64,000 nt of DNA from Yersinia enterocolitica subsp. enterocolitica. GTDB lineage: Bacteria; Pseudomonadota; Gammaproteobacteria; Enterobacterales; Enterobacteriaceae. The stretch is from NCBI RefSeq assembly GCF_901472495.1, contig NZ_LR590469.1, positions 1,364,001 to 1,428,000 of the forward strand, in the 5' to 3' direction. Positions 25,972 through 34,893 of this stretch are shown in pieces (within the stretch, counting starts at the first letter, position 1; each line of letters opens with the position of its first letter). The notes beneath the pieces are model-generated. The model worked only from the letters and a program-made list of their open reading frames with translations. It was not told the DNA's origin and searched no databases. The position numbers and the translations under genes are program-made.

Positions 25972-26070
25972 CTACAAGCTTTGTGCCGCGGCGCTAAATG
26001 ACAACGCCGCATTTAACAATAATGAGACACTCAATATCCCACTCAGAGATAAAGTTTTATTCAGTTTCAT
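25972..26070 (-). CDS. Very short signal-peptide-like ORF, 32 residues
   Basis: Unrecognised. MKLNKTLSLSGILSVSLLL followed by an Ala-rich stretch ending in AAAQSL: almost the whole peptide is a Sec signal sequence with little left after cleavage. CCAGGT precedes the ATG. It lies about 100 bp downstream of another small ORF in the same direction, with an ATCAAAAG / CTTTTGAT hairpin (about 26108-26132) between them. Confidence 0.45.
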   Translation of the reverse strand: MKLNKTLSLSGILSVSLLLNAALSFSAAAQSL

Positions 26071-26173
26071 GTATATTTACCTGGTAATAAATAAATTAAG
26101 TTTTTCAATCAAAAGGCTATCTGTCTTTTGATTAACTATTTTTAAGAACTCGATACTAAATAAACGTTAATAT

Positions 26174-26332
26174 TTAATGGTGAATAAATTCAATCCCATA
26201 CAGCCCGCCGATGGCATTGATTGTTTCCAGTAAATGCGCGCCATCAGCTTGTGACAAGCTGGTATCACCCTCGGAGACAGAAGCTGGCTGCCACCAAGAA
26301 AGTCGGGTAAACCATGCAGTAATCTTAGCCAT
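26174..26332 (-). CDS. Small ORF, 52 residues
   Basis: Unrecognised soluble peptide starting MAKITAWFTRLSWWQPASV and ending YGIEFIHH; aromatic N terminus, then a helical LLETINAIGGLYG segment. GGAGGC precedes the ATG at 5 nt, the main support for translation. Confidence 0.5.
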   Translation of the reverse strand: MAKITAWFTRLSWWQPASVSEGDTSLSQADGAHLLETINAIGGLYGIEFIHH

Positions 26333-26558
26333 TATTGCCTCCACGCTATTGTGTAAACTGAGTAGAACGCCTGATTTAAGAGTAAACGCTGAACTAAACG
26401 ATAAATGAAATAAGCATTATTGCTTTCAATATGCAAAATTTAGCTATTAAAGAACTCACTCAGTGAATTTATCACTTTTGAGGTGTCACTCCTGCACCAA
26501 GACGTTATATTGAATACACATTTATCTTTAATAGATAACCCCCCCGAAGGAGCTACGT

Positions 26559-26843
26559 ATGTTTGTTGTCAGCCTGACTTACCACCAACCTATCGACGTC
26601 GTAGAAGCACTGACTGAAAGCCATAAAGACTGGTTGAAAAAGTATTATGCGCAAGGCGTGTTTATCGCCTCAGGTCGTAAAGTACCGCGCACCGGTGGCA
26701 TTATTTTGGCGAAAAGTATCATGCGTGAAGAGTTAGATAAAATATTGGCAGAAGATCCGTTTAATGCAGTGGCTCACTATGAGGTAACCGAATTTATCCC
26801 CTCCATGACTATCGAATCAGTTGCAGCATTAAAAACACTGTAA
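26559..26843 (+). CDS. YciI-family protein
   Basis: A 94-residue protein with the YciI/YCII fold (dimeric alpha-beta barrel). The His-Asp pair of the putative active site is in ESHKDWLKKYYAQGVF, followed by ASGRKVPRTGGIILAK. In related families it can be a small dehydrochlorinase or muconolactone-isomerase-like domain; the function of this stand-alone form is unknown. GGAG precedes the ATG. Confidence 0.8.
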   Translation: MFVVSLTYHQPIDVVEALTESHKDWLKKYYAQGVFIASGRKVPRTGGIILAKSIMREELDKILAEDPFNAVAHYEVTEFIPSMTIESVAALKTL

Positions 26844-26860
26844 TACTGGGGTTAGAGATA

Positions 26861-26892
26861 ACAGCAACCAGGGCGCATACCCGGGTTGCTGT
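26861..26892. terminator. Terminator between the yciI-like gene and ytfH
   Basis: ACAGCAACC / GGTTGCTGT 9-bp stem between convergent genes. Confidence 0.75.
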
Positions 26893-26906
26893 CGAAAATT
26901 GACCGT

Positions 26907-27311
26907 TTATGAAGCCGCGCGCTGTTGCCGTTTTTCCATAATGCGGTGCAAGTTTTCCTCAAGCCAAAGCGCCAGCCCTTCTACTTGCTCCTGCGCCTCT
27001 TTCCCCAAGGGGGTTAACTTATATTCCACATGAGGTGGTACGACCGGATAGGCAATACGCTCAATAAACCCGTCCTCTTCTAGATTTTGCAGGGTTTGCG
27101 CCAGCATTTTTTCACTGACACCACCAATCTTTCTTCTCAAGGCACTAAAACGCAAAGTTTCATTACTCAGAGCAATAAGTACCAACACCCCCCAGCGGCT
27201 GGTGATTCGTTTGAGGATTTCTCTTGATGGACAATTTGCATTAAGCAATTCGCCACGCCGAACTTGCTCCGGAAATGCAGTATTGCCCATTAAATTTTGC
27301 GATTTCATCAT
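26907..27311 (-). CDS. ytfH: HxlR-family redox-type regulator YtfH
   Basis: A 134-residue winged-helix repressor of the HxlR family. NCPSREILKRITSRWGVLVLIAL carries the conserved Cys27 that senses oxidants or electrophiles in relatives, and RRKIGGVSEKMLAQTLQNLEEDGF is the recognition HTH. It closely resembles E. coli YtfH, which is also divergent from qorB (ytfG). It probably represses that gene. The first two codons are both Met. Confidence 0.87.
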   Translation of the reverse strand: MMKSQNLMGNTAFPEQVRRGELLNANCPSREILKRITSRWGVLVLIALSNETLRFSALRRKIGGVSEKMLAQTLQNLEEDGFIERIAYPVVPPHVEYKLTPLGKEAQEQVEGLALWLEENLHRIMEKRQQRAAS

Positions 27312-27431
27312 TTCTATACCAACCTTTTCGTGCGTACTTACTTAAAGTTAGTATATTGCATATAATCATTTTCAGGGCGAGTTCTTAGCGATTTTTATCG
27401 TTTTTTTCCTTAAACAGCTCGCCACATTCCG

Positions 27432-27560
27432 GGTATGCCGAGAGTGATTGAGGTTATCGGTAGGTATAAAGTGAATAAAACCCAATGAACTGACTCAGGT
27501 CAGTAACTCGGATGCCATAACGTAGCTAACCCCCCTGCTACTTCAGTACAAAGGGGCTAA
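27432..27560. repeat. ERIC-like relic in the ytfH-qorB promoter region
   Basis: Shares the core AAxCCxATGAxCTGACTCA-GTCAGTxAxTCGG with the element at 51181-51300 and ends in a GTAGCTAAC...GCTAC segment like the other variant copies. It is diverged. Confidence 0.5.
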
Positions 27561-27581
27561 CATTACATTTGGAGCGTCATA

Positions 27582-28439
27582 ATGATCGCAGTAACCGGTG
27601 CTACAGGCCAACTCGGCCGCCTTGTTATCAACGCATTACTTAAAAAAGTATCTGCTAGTGAAATTATTGCCGCAGTCCGCAGCCCTGAGAAAGCCAGTGA
27701 TTTGGCAGCATTAGGGGTTCAGGTACGTAAAGCAGATTATAGCCAACCTGCTACATTGGAGGCTGCATTCCAAGGGGTCGATAAACTGCTGCTAATCTCA
27801 TCAAGTGAAGTAGGACAGCGTGTTGCACAGCACGCCGCAGTCATTAATGCTGCCAAACACGCAGGTGTGAAACTGCTTGCGTATACCAGCTTGCTGCATG
27901 CCGATAAAAGCACGCTGGGATTAGGTGACGAACACCGTGCCACAGAAGCACTGTTGCGCGAATCCGGCCTGCCTGTGGTGTTATTGCGAAACGGCTGGTA
28001 CACCGAAAACTACGCCGCAAGTATTGCGCCATCCTTGGATCATGGTGCATTCATCGGTGCAGCCGGTGATGGACGTATCGCCTCAGCTACCCGCGAAGAT
28101 TATGCGCAAGCCGCTGCTGCGGTGCTAACCCAAGAAAATCAAGCCGGTAAAATTTATGAATTAGCCGGGGATGACAGCTACACATTGGCTGAATTCTCAG
28201 CAGAGATTGCACGCCAGTCAGGTAAACCCGTGGAATACAAAAACCTGTCTGAAGCTGACTTCAAGCAAGCGCTGATTGGTGCCGGTTTACCGGAAGGTTT
28301 CGCGAGTTTGTTAGCAGATTCTGATGCGGGTGCCGCTAAAGGCGGGCTATTTGATGATAGCCATACATTGAGCAAACTTATTGGCCGCCCAACCACACCT
28401 TATGCCAAGGTGATTGCGGCAACACTGGCTACACGTTAA
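27582..28439 (+). CDS. qorB: NAD(P)H:quinone oxidoreductase 2 (QorB)
   Basis: A 285-residue atypical short-chain dehydrogenase (NmrA-like) that reduces quinones with NADPH. The Rossmann motif is MIAVTGATGQLGR; LLLISSSEVGQR, the YTSLLHAD segment and SKLIGRPTTP near the C terminus match E. coli QorB (YtfG). Divergent from ytfH, the same arrangement as in E. coli, which points to electrophile or quinone stress control. Confidence 0.92.
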   Translation: MIAVTGATGQLGRLVINALLKKVSASEIIAAVRSPEKASDLAALGVQVRKADYSQPATLEAAFQGVDKLLLISSSEVGQRVAQHAAVINAAKHAGVKLLAYTSLLHADKSTLGLGDEHRATEALLRESGLPVVLLRNGWYTENYAASIAPSLDHGAFIGAAGDGRIASATREDYAQAAAAVLTQENQAGKIYELAGDDSYTLAEFSAEIARQSGKPVEYKNLSEADFKQALIGAGLPEGFASLLADSDAGAAKGGLFDDSHTLSKLIGRPTTPYAKVIAATLATR

Positions 28440-28457
28440 TTCTTTCCGCCATAACAT

Positions 28458-28487
28458 GTGACCGGTAGCTTTAGAGCTACTGGTCAC
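28458..28487. terminator. Hairpin between qorB and the metY fragment
   Basis: GTGACCGGTAGC / GCTACTGGTCAC stem (one G-T pair) in the 60-bp gap between convergent genes. Confidence 0.75.
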
Positions 28488-28501
28488 ACTCTGCCCCTAT
28501 C

Positions 28502-29347
28502 TTAAGATTTAGCCGCATCCAATGCTTGAGCAAGGTCATTGAGGATGTCATCGATGTGCTCAATACCAATCGACAATCTCACTATACCCCGCGGCACACC
28601 CGCTTTGATAAGTTCCTCATCATTGAGCTGACGATGAGTTGTTGAGGCTGGATGGCACGCCAATGACTTAGCATCACCAATATTCACCAACCGCACGATC
28701 AAATTCAGTGCATCGATAAATCGCCCCCCGGCAGCCTGACCACCGTGGATACCGAATGATAGTATCGCGGCGGGCTTACCACCCAAATAGCGCTGGGCCA
28801 GATCATGCTCGGGATGGTCGGGTAAACCGGCATATTTCACCCAACTAACTTGCGGATGATTTTTCAGATAATGGGCAACTTTCAGCGCATTTTCGGTATG
28901 GCGCTCCATACGTAAAGCCAGGGTTTCCAGCCCCTGCAAAATCAGGAAAGCATTGAATGGCGACAGCGCCGCACCGGTATTTCTCAATGGTACGACCCGG
29001 CAACGACCAATATAGGCTGCTGCACCGAATTGCTCGGTATAGGTTACGCCGTGGTAAGACGGATCGGGGGTATTCAATTGAGCAAAACGTTCCGGATATT
29101 GCGCCCAAGGAAACTTACCGGAATCCACCACGATCCCACCAATACTGGAACCATGACCGCCAATGTATTTAGTTAATGAATGAACCACGATATCGGCATC
29201 ATGCTCAAATGGCCGACAAAGAATAGGCGTTGCGACTGTATTATCAACAATCAGCGGCACGCCATGTCGATGGGCGGCATCAGCCAATTTTTTTAAATCA
29301 ACAATATTGCCCGCAGGATTGCCAATAGATTCACAAAAAACCGCTTT
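28502..29347 (-). pseudogene. metY: 3' fragment of O-acetylhomoserine sulfhydrylase (metY)
   Basis: C-terminal about 280 residues of a PLP-dependent Cys/Met metabolism enzyme. The PLP lysine site is present (VVHSLTKYIGGHG), as are the LNLIVRLVNIGDAKSLACHPASTTHRQ and GIVRLSIGIEH segments. Full enzymes have about 425 residues; the N-terminal third is missing. Homology starts abruptly at KAVFCESIGNPAGN (around 29347); upstream sequence is unrelated and leads into the umuDC promoter. Met at 29287 is an internal residue. Probably non-functional. Confidence 0.8.
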
Positions 29348-29563
29348 GGGGTGGTATGAATGAGGCAGGACTATATGCCAGTATGTTATTTATTGAAAAT
29401 ACTAAATATCAACAACTTGGCATGACAGCCTCTTTCTCACCATCGATAACGCCCCTGTGCTGCGAGACCCACACTTTCCATCTACTTGCTTTATATTTTT
29501 ACAAATCAACGTGCTATAAAAAAGGCCCTATTAGTGCTTTTCTCCTCATCTACCCCTCATGTA

Positions 29564-29583
29564 TACTGTATAAATAAACAGTA
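29564..29583 (+). promoter_or_regulatory. LexA (SOS) box of umuDC
   Basis: TACTGTATAAATAAACAGTA is a perfect CTG-N10-CAG palindrome, 61 bp upstream of the umuD start codon. It indicates LexA repression and DNA-damage induction. Confidence 0.93.
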
Positions 29584-29643
29584 TTATTGGGTGGGCAACC
29601 TTTGGTTATCACCCTCTCCCTGTACCAATCATTTGGAGGCCCT

Positions 29644-30000
29644 ATGAGTGCATTTGGCAATGCTGCACAAGACTATATTGAAAAGAGAATCGATATTAAT
29701 GAGCACTGCATTGTGCATCCTGCCGCTACTTTTTTTATGACTGCCGAAGGTGAGTCGTTGATCGCGGCGGGAATCCATCATGGCGCACTGCTAGTGATAG
29801 ATCGCAGTTTACCGGCAAAACACGGGGATATTGTGGTCGCCACCATTGGGGGGGAATTCAGTATTAAGCGCCTTTATTTACGGCCCACACCTCGTCTTGA
29901 AGCCCTTAATGCAGGCACTCCAGCGTTAATATTGTGTGAGGGAGATGAGGATTTGGTCATTTTTGGTGTTATTACTTTCTGTATCAATAAGTTAAGATAA
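29644..30000 (+). CDS. umuD: UmuD'-like translesion polymerase subunit (short form)
   Basis: Partner of UmuC in SOS mutagenesis. E. coli UmuD (139 residues) is activated by RecA-stimulated self-cleavage at Cys24-Gly25. This protein, from the ATG at 29644 (GGAGG upstream), has 118 residues and begins just past the equivalent of that site (MSAFGNAAQDYIEKRID). The catalytic pair is kept: Ser in EGESLIAAG and Lys in FSIKRLYL. Upstream, the frame offers only a TTG at 29587 with no Cys-Gly site. It resembles the phage P1 HumD situation. The stop overlaps the umuC ATG. Confidence 0.85.
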   Translation: MSAFGNAAQDYIEKRIDINEHCIVHPAATFFMTAEGESLIAAGIHHGALLVIDRSLPAKHGDIVVATIGGEFSIKRLYLRPTPRLEALNAGTPALILCEGDEDLVIFGVITFCINKLR

Positions 30001-31268
30001 TGTTTGCCTTAGTTGATGTAAATTCTTTCTATGCCAGTTGTGAAACTGTGTTTCGCCCTGATTTATACGGTCGCCCAGTGGTGGTGCTCTCTAATAATGA
30101 CGGATGCGTCATTGCCCGTAGCCGGGAGGCCAAGGAAGTAGGTATACTAATGGGCGCACCCTATTTTAAAATTCAACAAGTTATGCGCCAACATGGTGTT
30201 ACCGCATTCAGCAGTAATTATGCGCTCTACAGTGACATGTCCGCCCGTGTGATGACTATCCTCGAACAACTGGCCCCAGGAATCGAGATTTACTCAATCG
30301 ATGAAGCATTTCTCAATCTAAAAGGTGTCCAGCATTCCATTGCGCTGGAAGAGTTTGGTCGGTATGTCCGCGATCAGATACGGAAATTGACCGGTTTACA
30401 TGTTGGTGTGGGCATTGCTCCCAGCAAAACCTTAGCTAAACTGGCCAATCATGCTGCCAAGTTATGGCATAAAACCGAAGGCGTGGTTGATTTATCCAGC
30501 CCGGTGCGTCAGCGTAAACTATTGGCGCTGATGCCTGTCGCTGAAATTTGGGGAGTGGGCCGTCGTACCGCGAAAAAACTTGAAATGATGGGGATAACCA
30601 CCGCCCTGCAATTATCAGAAGCCAGTCCTCCTTTTATACGTAAAAATTTCAGTGTTGTATTGGAGCGAACAGTCAGAGAGTTACGTGGGGAAGCGTGTTT
30701 AGCTGTTGCAGAATTTGCCCCTACAAAACAACAAATAATCTGTTCGCGATCATTTAGTGAACGAATTACCGAATATCAAAACATACGCGAAGCTGTGTGC
30801 AGTTATGCCGAGAAAGCCGCCGAAAAACTGCGAAAAGAGCATCAATATTGCCGCCATGTCTCGACATTTATCAAAACCAGCCCCTTTGCGCCAAACGAGA
30901 TATATTACAGTAATCATGCCAGTACCTACCTCACTTTCCCGACACTGGATTCGCGGGATATTATTGCCGCCGCTCTTAAATGCCTGAGGATCATTTGGCG
31001 GCCCGGTCATCGTTACCTGAAAGCAGGAATTGTATTAGGGGAGTTTTCAAGCCAGGGGATCTCACAATTGGGGTTGTTTGATGAAAGCAAACCGCGCATC
31101 AACAGTGAACAACTCATGGCGGCTATCGACAAAATTAATCAGTCCGGTAAAAGCAGAATAGCCTTTGTCGGACAAGGAATTAATCAAGAATGGCAGATGA
31201 AACGCGAGATGTTATCACCGGCATATACTACTCGCGTTAGAGATTGCCCAACAGCAACCATCAAATGA
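30000..31268 (+). CDS. umuC: DNA polymerase V catalytic subunit UmuC
   Basis: A 422-residue Y-family translesion polymerase. Metal-binding residues lie in FALVDVNSFYASCE and EIYSIDEAFLNL; helix-hairpin-helix segments follow around IWGVGRRTAKKL; and the little-finger domain and C-terminal DUF4113-type tail (LGLFDE...) are complete. ATG overlaps the umuD stop (TAATG), indicating translational coupling under one LexA-controlled promoter. Confidence 0.96.
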   Translation: MFALVDVNSFYASCETVFRPDLYGRPVVVLSNNDGCVIARSREAKEVGILMGAPYFKIQQVMRQHGVTAFSSNYALYSDMSARVMTILEQLAPGIEIYSIDEAFLNLKGVQHSIALEEFGRYVRDQIRKLTGLHVGVGIAPSKTLAKLANHAAKLWHKTEGVVDLSSPVRQRKLLALMPVAEIWGVGRRTAKKLEMMGITTALQLSEASPPFIRKNFSVVLERTVRELRGEACLAVAEFAPTKQQIICSRSFSERITEYQNIREAVCSYAEKAAEKLRKEHQYCRHVSTFIKTSPFAPNEIYYSNHASTYLTFPTLDSRDIIAAALKCLRIIWRPGHRYLKAGIVLGEFSSQGISQLGLFDESKPRINSEQLMAAIDKINQSGKSRIAFVGQGINQEWQMKREMLSPAYTTRVRDCPTATIK

Positions 31269-31300
31269 CGCGCTTGACCGATGTTCCGGTGCGTCGTTTT
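31267..31300 (+). terminator. Terminator after umuC
   Basis: GACGC / GCGTC stem with internal mismatches in a long loop, followed by GTTTTCTC. It starts inside the stop codon. Confidence 0.5.
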
Positions 31301-31752
31301 CTCAATAAGAATTGTCAGAAATTTTTATTGATTATGCCTAATGAATATTTCTCAGATTGATATATACAGCAACTGTAACAAATAATTATTTTTACATTCA
31401 TAATTAACAAATATAGCAAACTAAACACTCAACAAACTTCATATCATGCAACTTTTAAGCAAAAAGATGACATATTTAGTCTCAATGACAGAGAGATAGA
31501 AAAGAAAATAAACACTCATTTAAAACCTTCACCAATCAAGCATTGCACTAACCCAAAATAATTAGCCAACGCATTGTTTTACAACAAAAAAAATACAATT
31601 ACGCATCAAGACAAACGAACTTAAAGTTAAAATTAAATAATGAAATTAGCCGATCTAATATTTTTTACAAATATAAAGTTGCTCTAAATAAGTGCAATCA
31701 GAGTAATTAATAGCACCTTTATGGGGAATGAATAATTTAATTAATAAAGGCA
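31301..31752. other. AT-rich intergenic region between umuC and the aer-like gene
   Basis: About 450 bp of strongly AT-rich sequence. I see no ORF with a ribosome site, no tRNA and no clear repeat. The composition suggests an H-NS-bound or horizontally acquired spacer; the aer-like promoter lies at its right end. Confidence 0.4.
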
Positions 31753-31779
31753 TAAAGTTTTATCTATGGCTGCCGATGA
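31753..31779 (+). promoter_or_regulatory. Sigma-28 (FliA) promoter of the aer-like gene
   Basis: TAAAGTTT-N11-GCCGATGA: the -35 is a full match and the -10 matches 7 of 8 positions of GCCGATAA. It lies 61 bp upstream of the ATG, placing the receptor in the late flagellar class. Confidence 0.9.
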
Positions 31780-31839
31780 CTCTCAGTAATTATTGTATTC
31801 CACTGTTATAAATGAAATCCCCCATTTACTGAGGTTATT

Positions 31840-33399
31840 ATGCGAGTGAACAAACCTGTCAGCCGACAGGAGTATCCCATTGGTCGCGATACCACCTTGC
31901 AATCAACAACTGATATTCAAGGTAATATCACCTACGCCAATGCTGCCTTTGTTCGTGCCAGTGGTTTTGAATATCAGAACTTGCTGGGTCAACCTCACAA
32001 TATGGTGCGGCACCCGGACATGCCCCCCGCTGCCTTTGCTGATATGTGGCAGACGTTGAATGCGGGGTTATCCTGGTCATCATTGGTCAAGAATCGTCGT
32101 CAAAATGGCGACTATTATTGGGTGCGCGCTAATGCCACCCCATTGCGCCATGATGGACGTTTGACCGGTTATATTTCAGTGCGAATTGCGCCTACCCGCG
32201 AAGAAGTTAAGCAAGCGGAGGCGCTCTATGGCGATTTCAACTCAGGCAAAGCCAAACAACGCCGCATTGCGCTGCATCGAGGGTTGATTGTCCGCACCGG
32301 CTGGCTCTCTTTCCGTTCATTATTTCAAACGCTGCCGCTACGCTGGCGTTTGCGTGGTGCATTACTGATTGCAGCACTGCTGCCGACGGTGGCAGCCAAA
32401 GGGATGGGTATTTCCGGTTTACCTTTACTCGGTTTAGGAGCGACCACCCTTTTCAGTAGCCTGATCACCTCACTTTGGCTTGAGCGCCAGGTCTCACGCC
32501 CGATCGCGGCAATTTTACAGCAAGCGCAGGATGTCTCTTCCGGGCAAGCCGGTGACTATGTGCAATTGAACCGCGTTGATGAAATTGGCTATCTGATGCG
32601 TAGCGTCAATCAGTTGGGCTTGAATCTTCGTTCGCTGACAGACGACGTCAGTGGCCAGGTTGATGGTATTAACACCGCCAGCAGTGAAATTGCCGCAGGG
32701 AATCGCGAACTAAAAGTGCGGACAGAACAAGCCACTGCTAATTTACAACATATCGTCAGTGCGACGGAGCAATTGGTGGCAACAGTACAAAACAGTGCTA
32801 ATAGTGCCAATGAGACTACATCACTGGCCGCCATGAGCAGTCATGCGGCAGAACAAGGCAGTGAGTTAATGCATGAAGTCATAAAAACCATGGGCACGAT
32901 TAATGATTCCAGCCATCGAATTGTCGATATTATCAGTGTAATTGAAGGTATTGCTTTCCAAACCAATATATTAGCGCTCAATGCTGCAGTCGAAGCAGCC
33001 AGAGCAGGAGAACAAGGCCGTGGCTTCGCGGTGGTTGCCAGTGAAGTTCGTCATCTGGCACAACGTTCCTCCACTGCGGCAAAAGAAATTAAACACTTAA
33101 TTGAAACCAGTGTGGAGCGCATTCGTGATGGTAGCGCATTAGTCCAAAATGCCGGCGCTACCATGGACAATATCGTCAAACAGGCTGGGCAGGTTTCTGC
33201 TTTAATTAGTGAAATCAGTACCTCAACTCATGAACAGACGCAAGCTCTTGGCCAGATTAGCCAATCAATTGGTCAGTTGGATCAAATGACGCACCAAAAT
33301 GCGGCGATGGTCGAACAGTATGCTGGTGCGGCAGAGGAACTGGCTCACCGAACTTTACGTCTAACCGCTGCGGTGAGAATTTATCGTCCGGTGAATTAA
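31840..33399 (+). CDS. aer: Aer-type PAS methyl-accepting chemotaxis receptor
   Basis: A 519-residue energy/aerotaxis receptor. An N-terminal PAS domain (about 10-125: GNITYANAAFVRASGFEYQNLLGQPHNMVRHPDMP) binds FAD in E. coli Aer; there follow one hairpin membrane anchor (about 170-210), a HAMP region and a cytoplasmic signalling domain with the highly conserved hairpin tip EGIAFQTNILALNAAVEAARAGEQGRGFAVVA (listed here by its key EAARAGEQGRGF). It relays redox or oxygen state to CheA/CheW. No che gene is adjacent. Confidence 0.87.
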   Translation: MRVNKPVSRQEYPIGRDTTLQSTTDIQGNITYANAAFVRASGFEYQNLLGQPHNMVRHPDMPPAAFADMWQTLNAGLSWSSLVKNRRQNGDYYWVRANATPLRHDGRLTGYISVRIAPTREEVKQAEALYGDFNSGKAKQRRIALHRGLIVRTGWLSFRSLFQTLPLRWRLRGALLIAALLPTVAAKGMGISGLPLLGLGATTLFSSLITSLWLERQVSRPIAAILQQAQDVSSGQAGDYVQLNRVDEIGYLMRSVNQLGLNLRSLTDDVSGQVDGINTASSEIAAGNRELKVRTEQATANLQHIVSATEQLVATVQNSANSANETTSLAAMSSHAAEQGSELMHEVIKTMGTINDSSHRIVDIISVIEGIAFQTNILALNAAVEAARAGEQGRGFAVVASEVRHLAQRSSTAAKEIKHLIETSVERIRDGSALVQNAGATMDNIVKQAGQVSALISEISTSTHEQTQALGQISQSIGQLDQMTHQNAAMVEQYAGAAEELAHRTLRLTAAVRIYRPVN

Positions 33400-33526
33400 A
33401 GCCCTTTGGATACGATATCCCGTTGAAATAGCATCAATCAATTAAGAGGCCACGCACAACCGCCGCATTATCTGTTATGGCTGCTATGACAGGTTACTCA
33501 TCTGTCATAGCAATAAACAGAAACCC

Positions 33527-34855
33527 CGCTATAGCGCTGAGGGATCCCCAGTAAATCAGCGCTAATAAACCAACACCATACTTCGGTAGGTTCTGGCGAG
33601 GTGGTTAAGAACGGTATCCAGTGCCGTTCGCATTAAAATTAGCGGAGAGTGTCGCAAGATATTCTCCGCTAATGTCAAATAAGATATAACCCGTCGTGAC
33701 TTAAGGCTGTTGGCCTGATACCTCAGATGTAATCCTTTATTTTCAGCGTGATAGCCCAGAAGCCACAGCACAATTGTGCTCAGTGTCGCCAGCAGGCTCA
33801 GCACCAGCATTCTTCCTGTTGAACGGCTGTAGCTAGCACGCAGGCCGAACCCGAAGCGTTCGCTTTTTTCATCCCGAAAGTTTTGCTCGATCTGCATTCG
33901 GCGACTGTATAACTTCATGACTTCTCTTGGTTTAAAGTCATTTGTGCTGCTGAAGAGCAGCCACGGTTCTGTTGCAGCGGAGCGCGCGTCTTTTATTTGT
34001 GCTGGTCTGGTTATGTCACAACGAGAGCGCTTATTTTTTCTTCCTTTTGATGTTTTTTTATGAAGATAAAAATGGCCGTCACACTGGGCATACACTGCGC
34101 GGGCAAGTGTTCCGGGGCCCAGATATTCCGGTTTACTGCTGGCCTGTAATTCCTGACGTTTGAACCAGTATTCGCCTTTGCTGCCTAGCCGCATTTGGGT
34201 ATTGCCCCTGATACGCCCTATAAAATCCCATCCGAGTGATTTTATATGCCGGAACCAGGCATTCTGGAACCCCGCGTCAGTGACAATGATGACTCTGGCC
34301 TGCGAATTCACTGCACTGGCAAGAGCATTGAGGAAGTCTTTTTGTATCTGCGTATTTTGCTGTTTTTTTGATGGAACAACCCAACTTAATAAAGGTATCG
34401 ATCGCCCGTCGCAGATAAGGCTGGCGCGAAGCACGTGATTCTCCTGAGACGGATAGCCACTCCAGTCAACGGCAATAACACAGAGAGAGAGTTTCCGTGT
34501 CAGCATCGAGATAATATTTTTAAAAATCAGAGGAATATCACGATGTAGTGATTCATTGCCCAGCAGACGATCAATACGCTTGATTTTATTTTTGACCTGA
34601 GCCGCACCGGGTAAATAACGTCCGATACTGGTCAGTGTCAGCGATGCGCCATTGATTAACGCAATGGTGGCATCGAGCAAAGCATTTTGTCGGTATTTGT
34701 GAAAGGGAGCTAAAGCATCACGGAAGAAGTTCTGACATACTTGGCGAGCAGGCATAGAGGTGATCTCATTGAATTGGTAGCACAATCAGTAGATCACAAA
34801 ACTCTATGCCTGTCTTTTTTACCCGCCCATTACTGGGGATTCCTCAGCGCTATAG
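33527..34855 (-). mobile_element. IS4-family, IS10-like insertion sequence
   Basis: Terminal inverted repeats CTGAGGGATCCCCAGTAA (33537 on) and its counterpart CTGAGGAATCCCCAGTAA (reading in from 34847) give an element of about 1.31 kb, close to IS10 in size and end sequence. CGCTATAG flanks it on both sides (33527-33534 and 34848-34855) as a probable 8-bp duplication, included in the coordinates. It sits in a CCCCGCTATAGTGGG palindrome downstream of the aer-like gene. Confidence 0.85.
33562..34785 (-). CDS. IS10-like (IS4 family) transposase
   Basis: A 407-residue DDE transposase. The first Asp is in VIAVDWSGYP, the second in VIIVTDAGFQNAWF, and the YREK-type signature is in YSRRMQIEQNFRDEKSERFGFGL with the catalytic Glu. 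The KIKRIDRLLGNESLH segment resembles IS10 transposase closely. Coding sequence is uninterrupted. A start at the internal Met (residue 11) is possible. Confidence 0.9.
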   Translation of the reverse strand: MCYQFNEITSMPARQVCQNFFRDALAPFHKYRQNALLDATIALINGASLTLTSIGRYLPGAAQVKNKIKRIDRLLGNESLHRDIPLIFKNIISMLTRKLSLCVIAVDWSGYPSQENHVLRASLICDGRSIPLLSWVVPSKKQQNTQIQKDFLNALASAVNSQARVIIVTDAGFQNAWFRHIKSLGWDFIGRIRGNTQMRLGSKGEYWFKRQELQASSKPEYLGPGTLARAVYAQCDGHFYLHKKTSKGRKNKRSRCDITRPAQIKDARSAATEPWLLFSSTNDFKPREVMKLYSRRMQIEQNFRDEKSERFGFGLRASYSRSTGRMLVLSLLATLSTIVLWLLGYHAENKGLHLRYQANSLKSRRVISYLTLAENILRHSPLILMRTALDTVLNHLARTYRSMVLVY

Positions 34856-34893
34856 TGGGTAAGTGGTTAATCAATTATTAAATAAGGGGTTTT

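Noticed and set aside
29356..29577. 73-codon ORF between the metY fragment and umuD
   Set aside because: Overlaps the LexA promoter, has no recognisable domain and an unusual composition.
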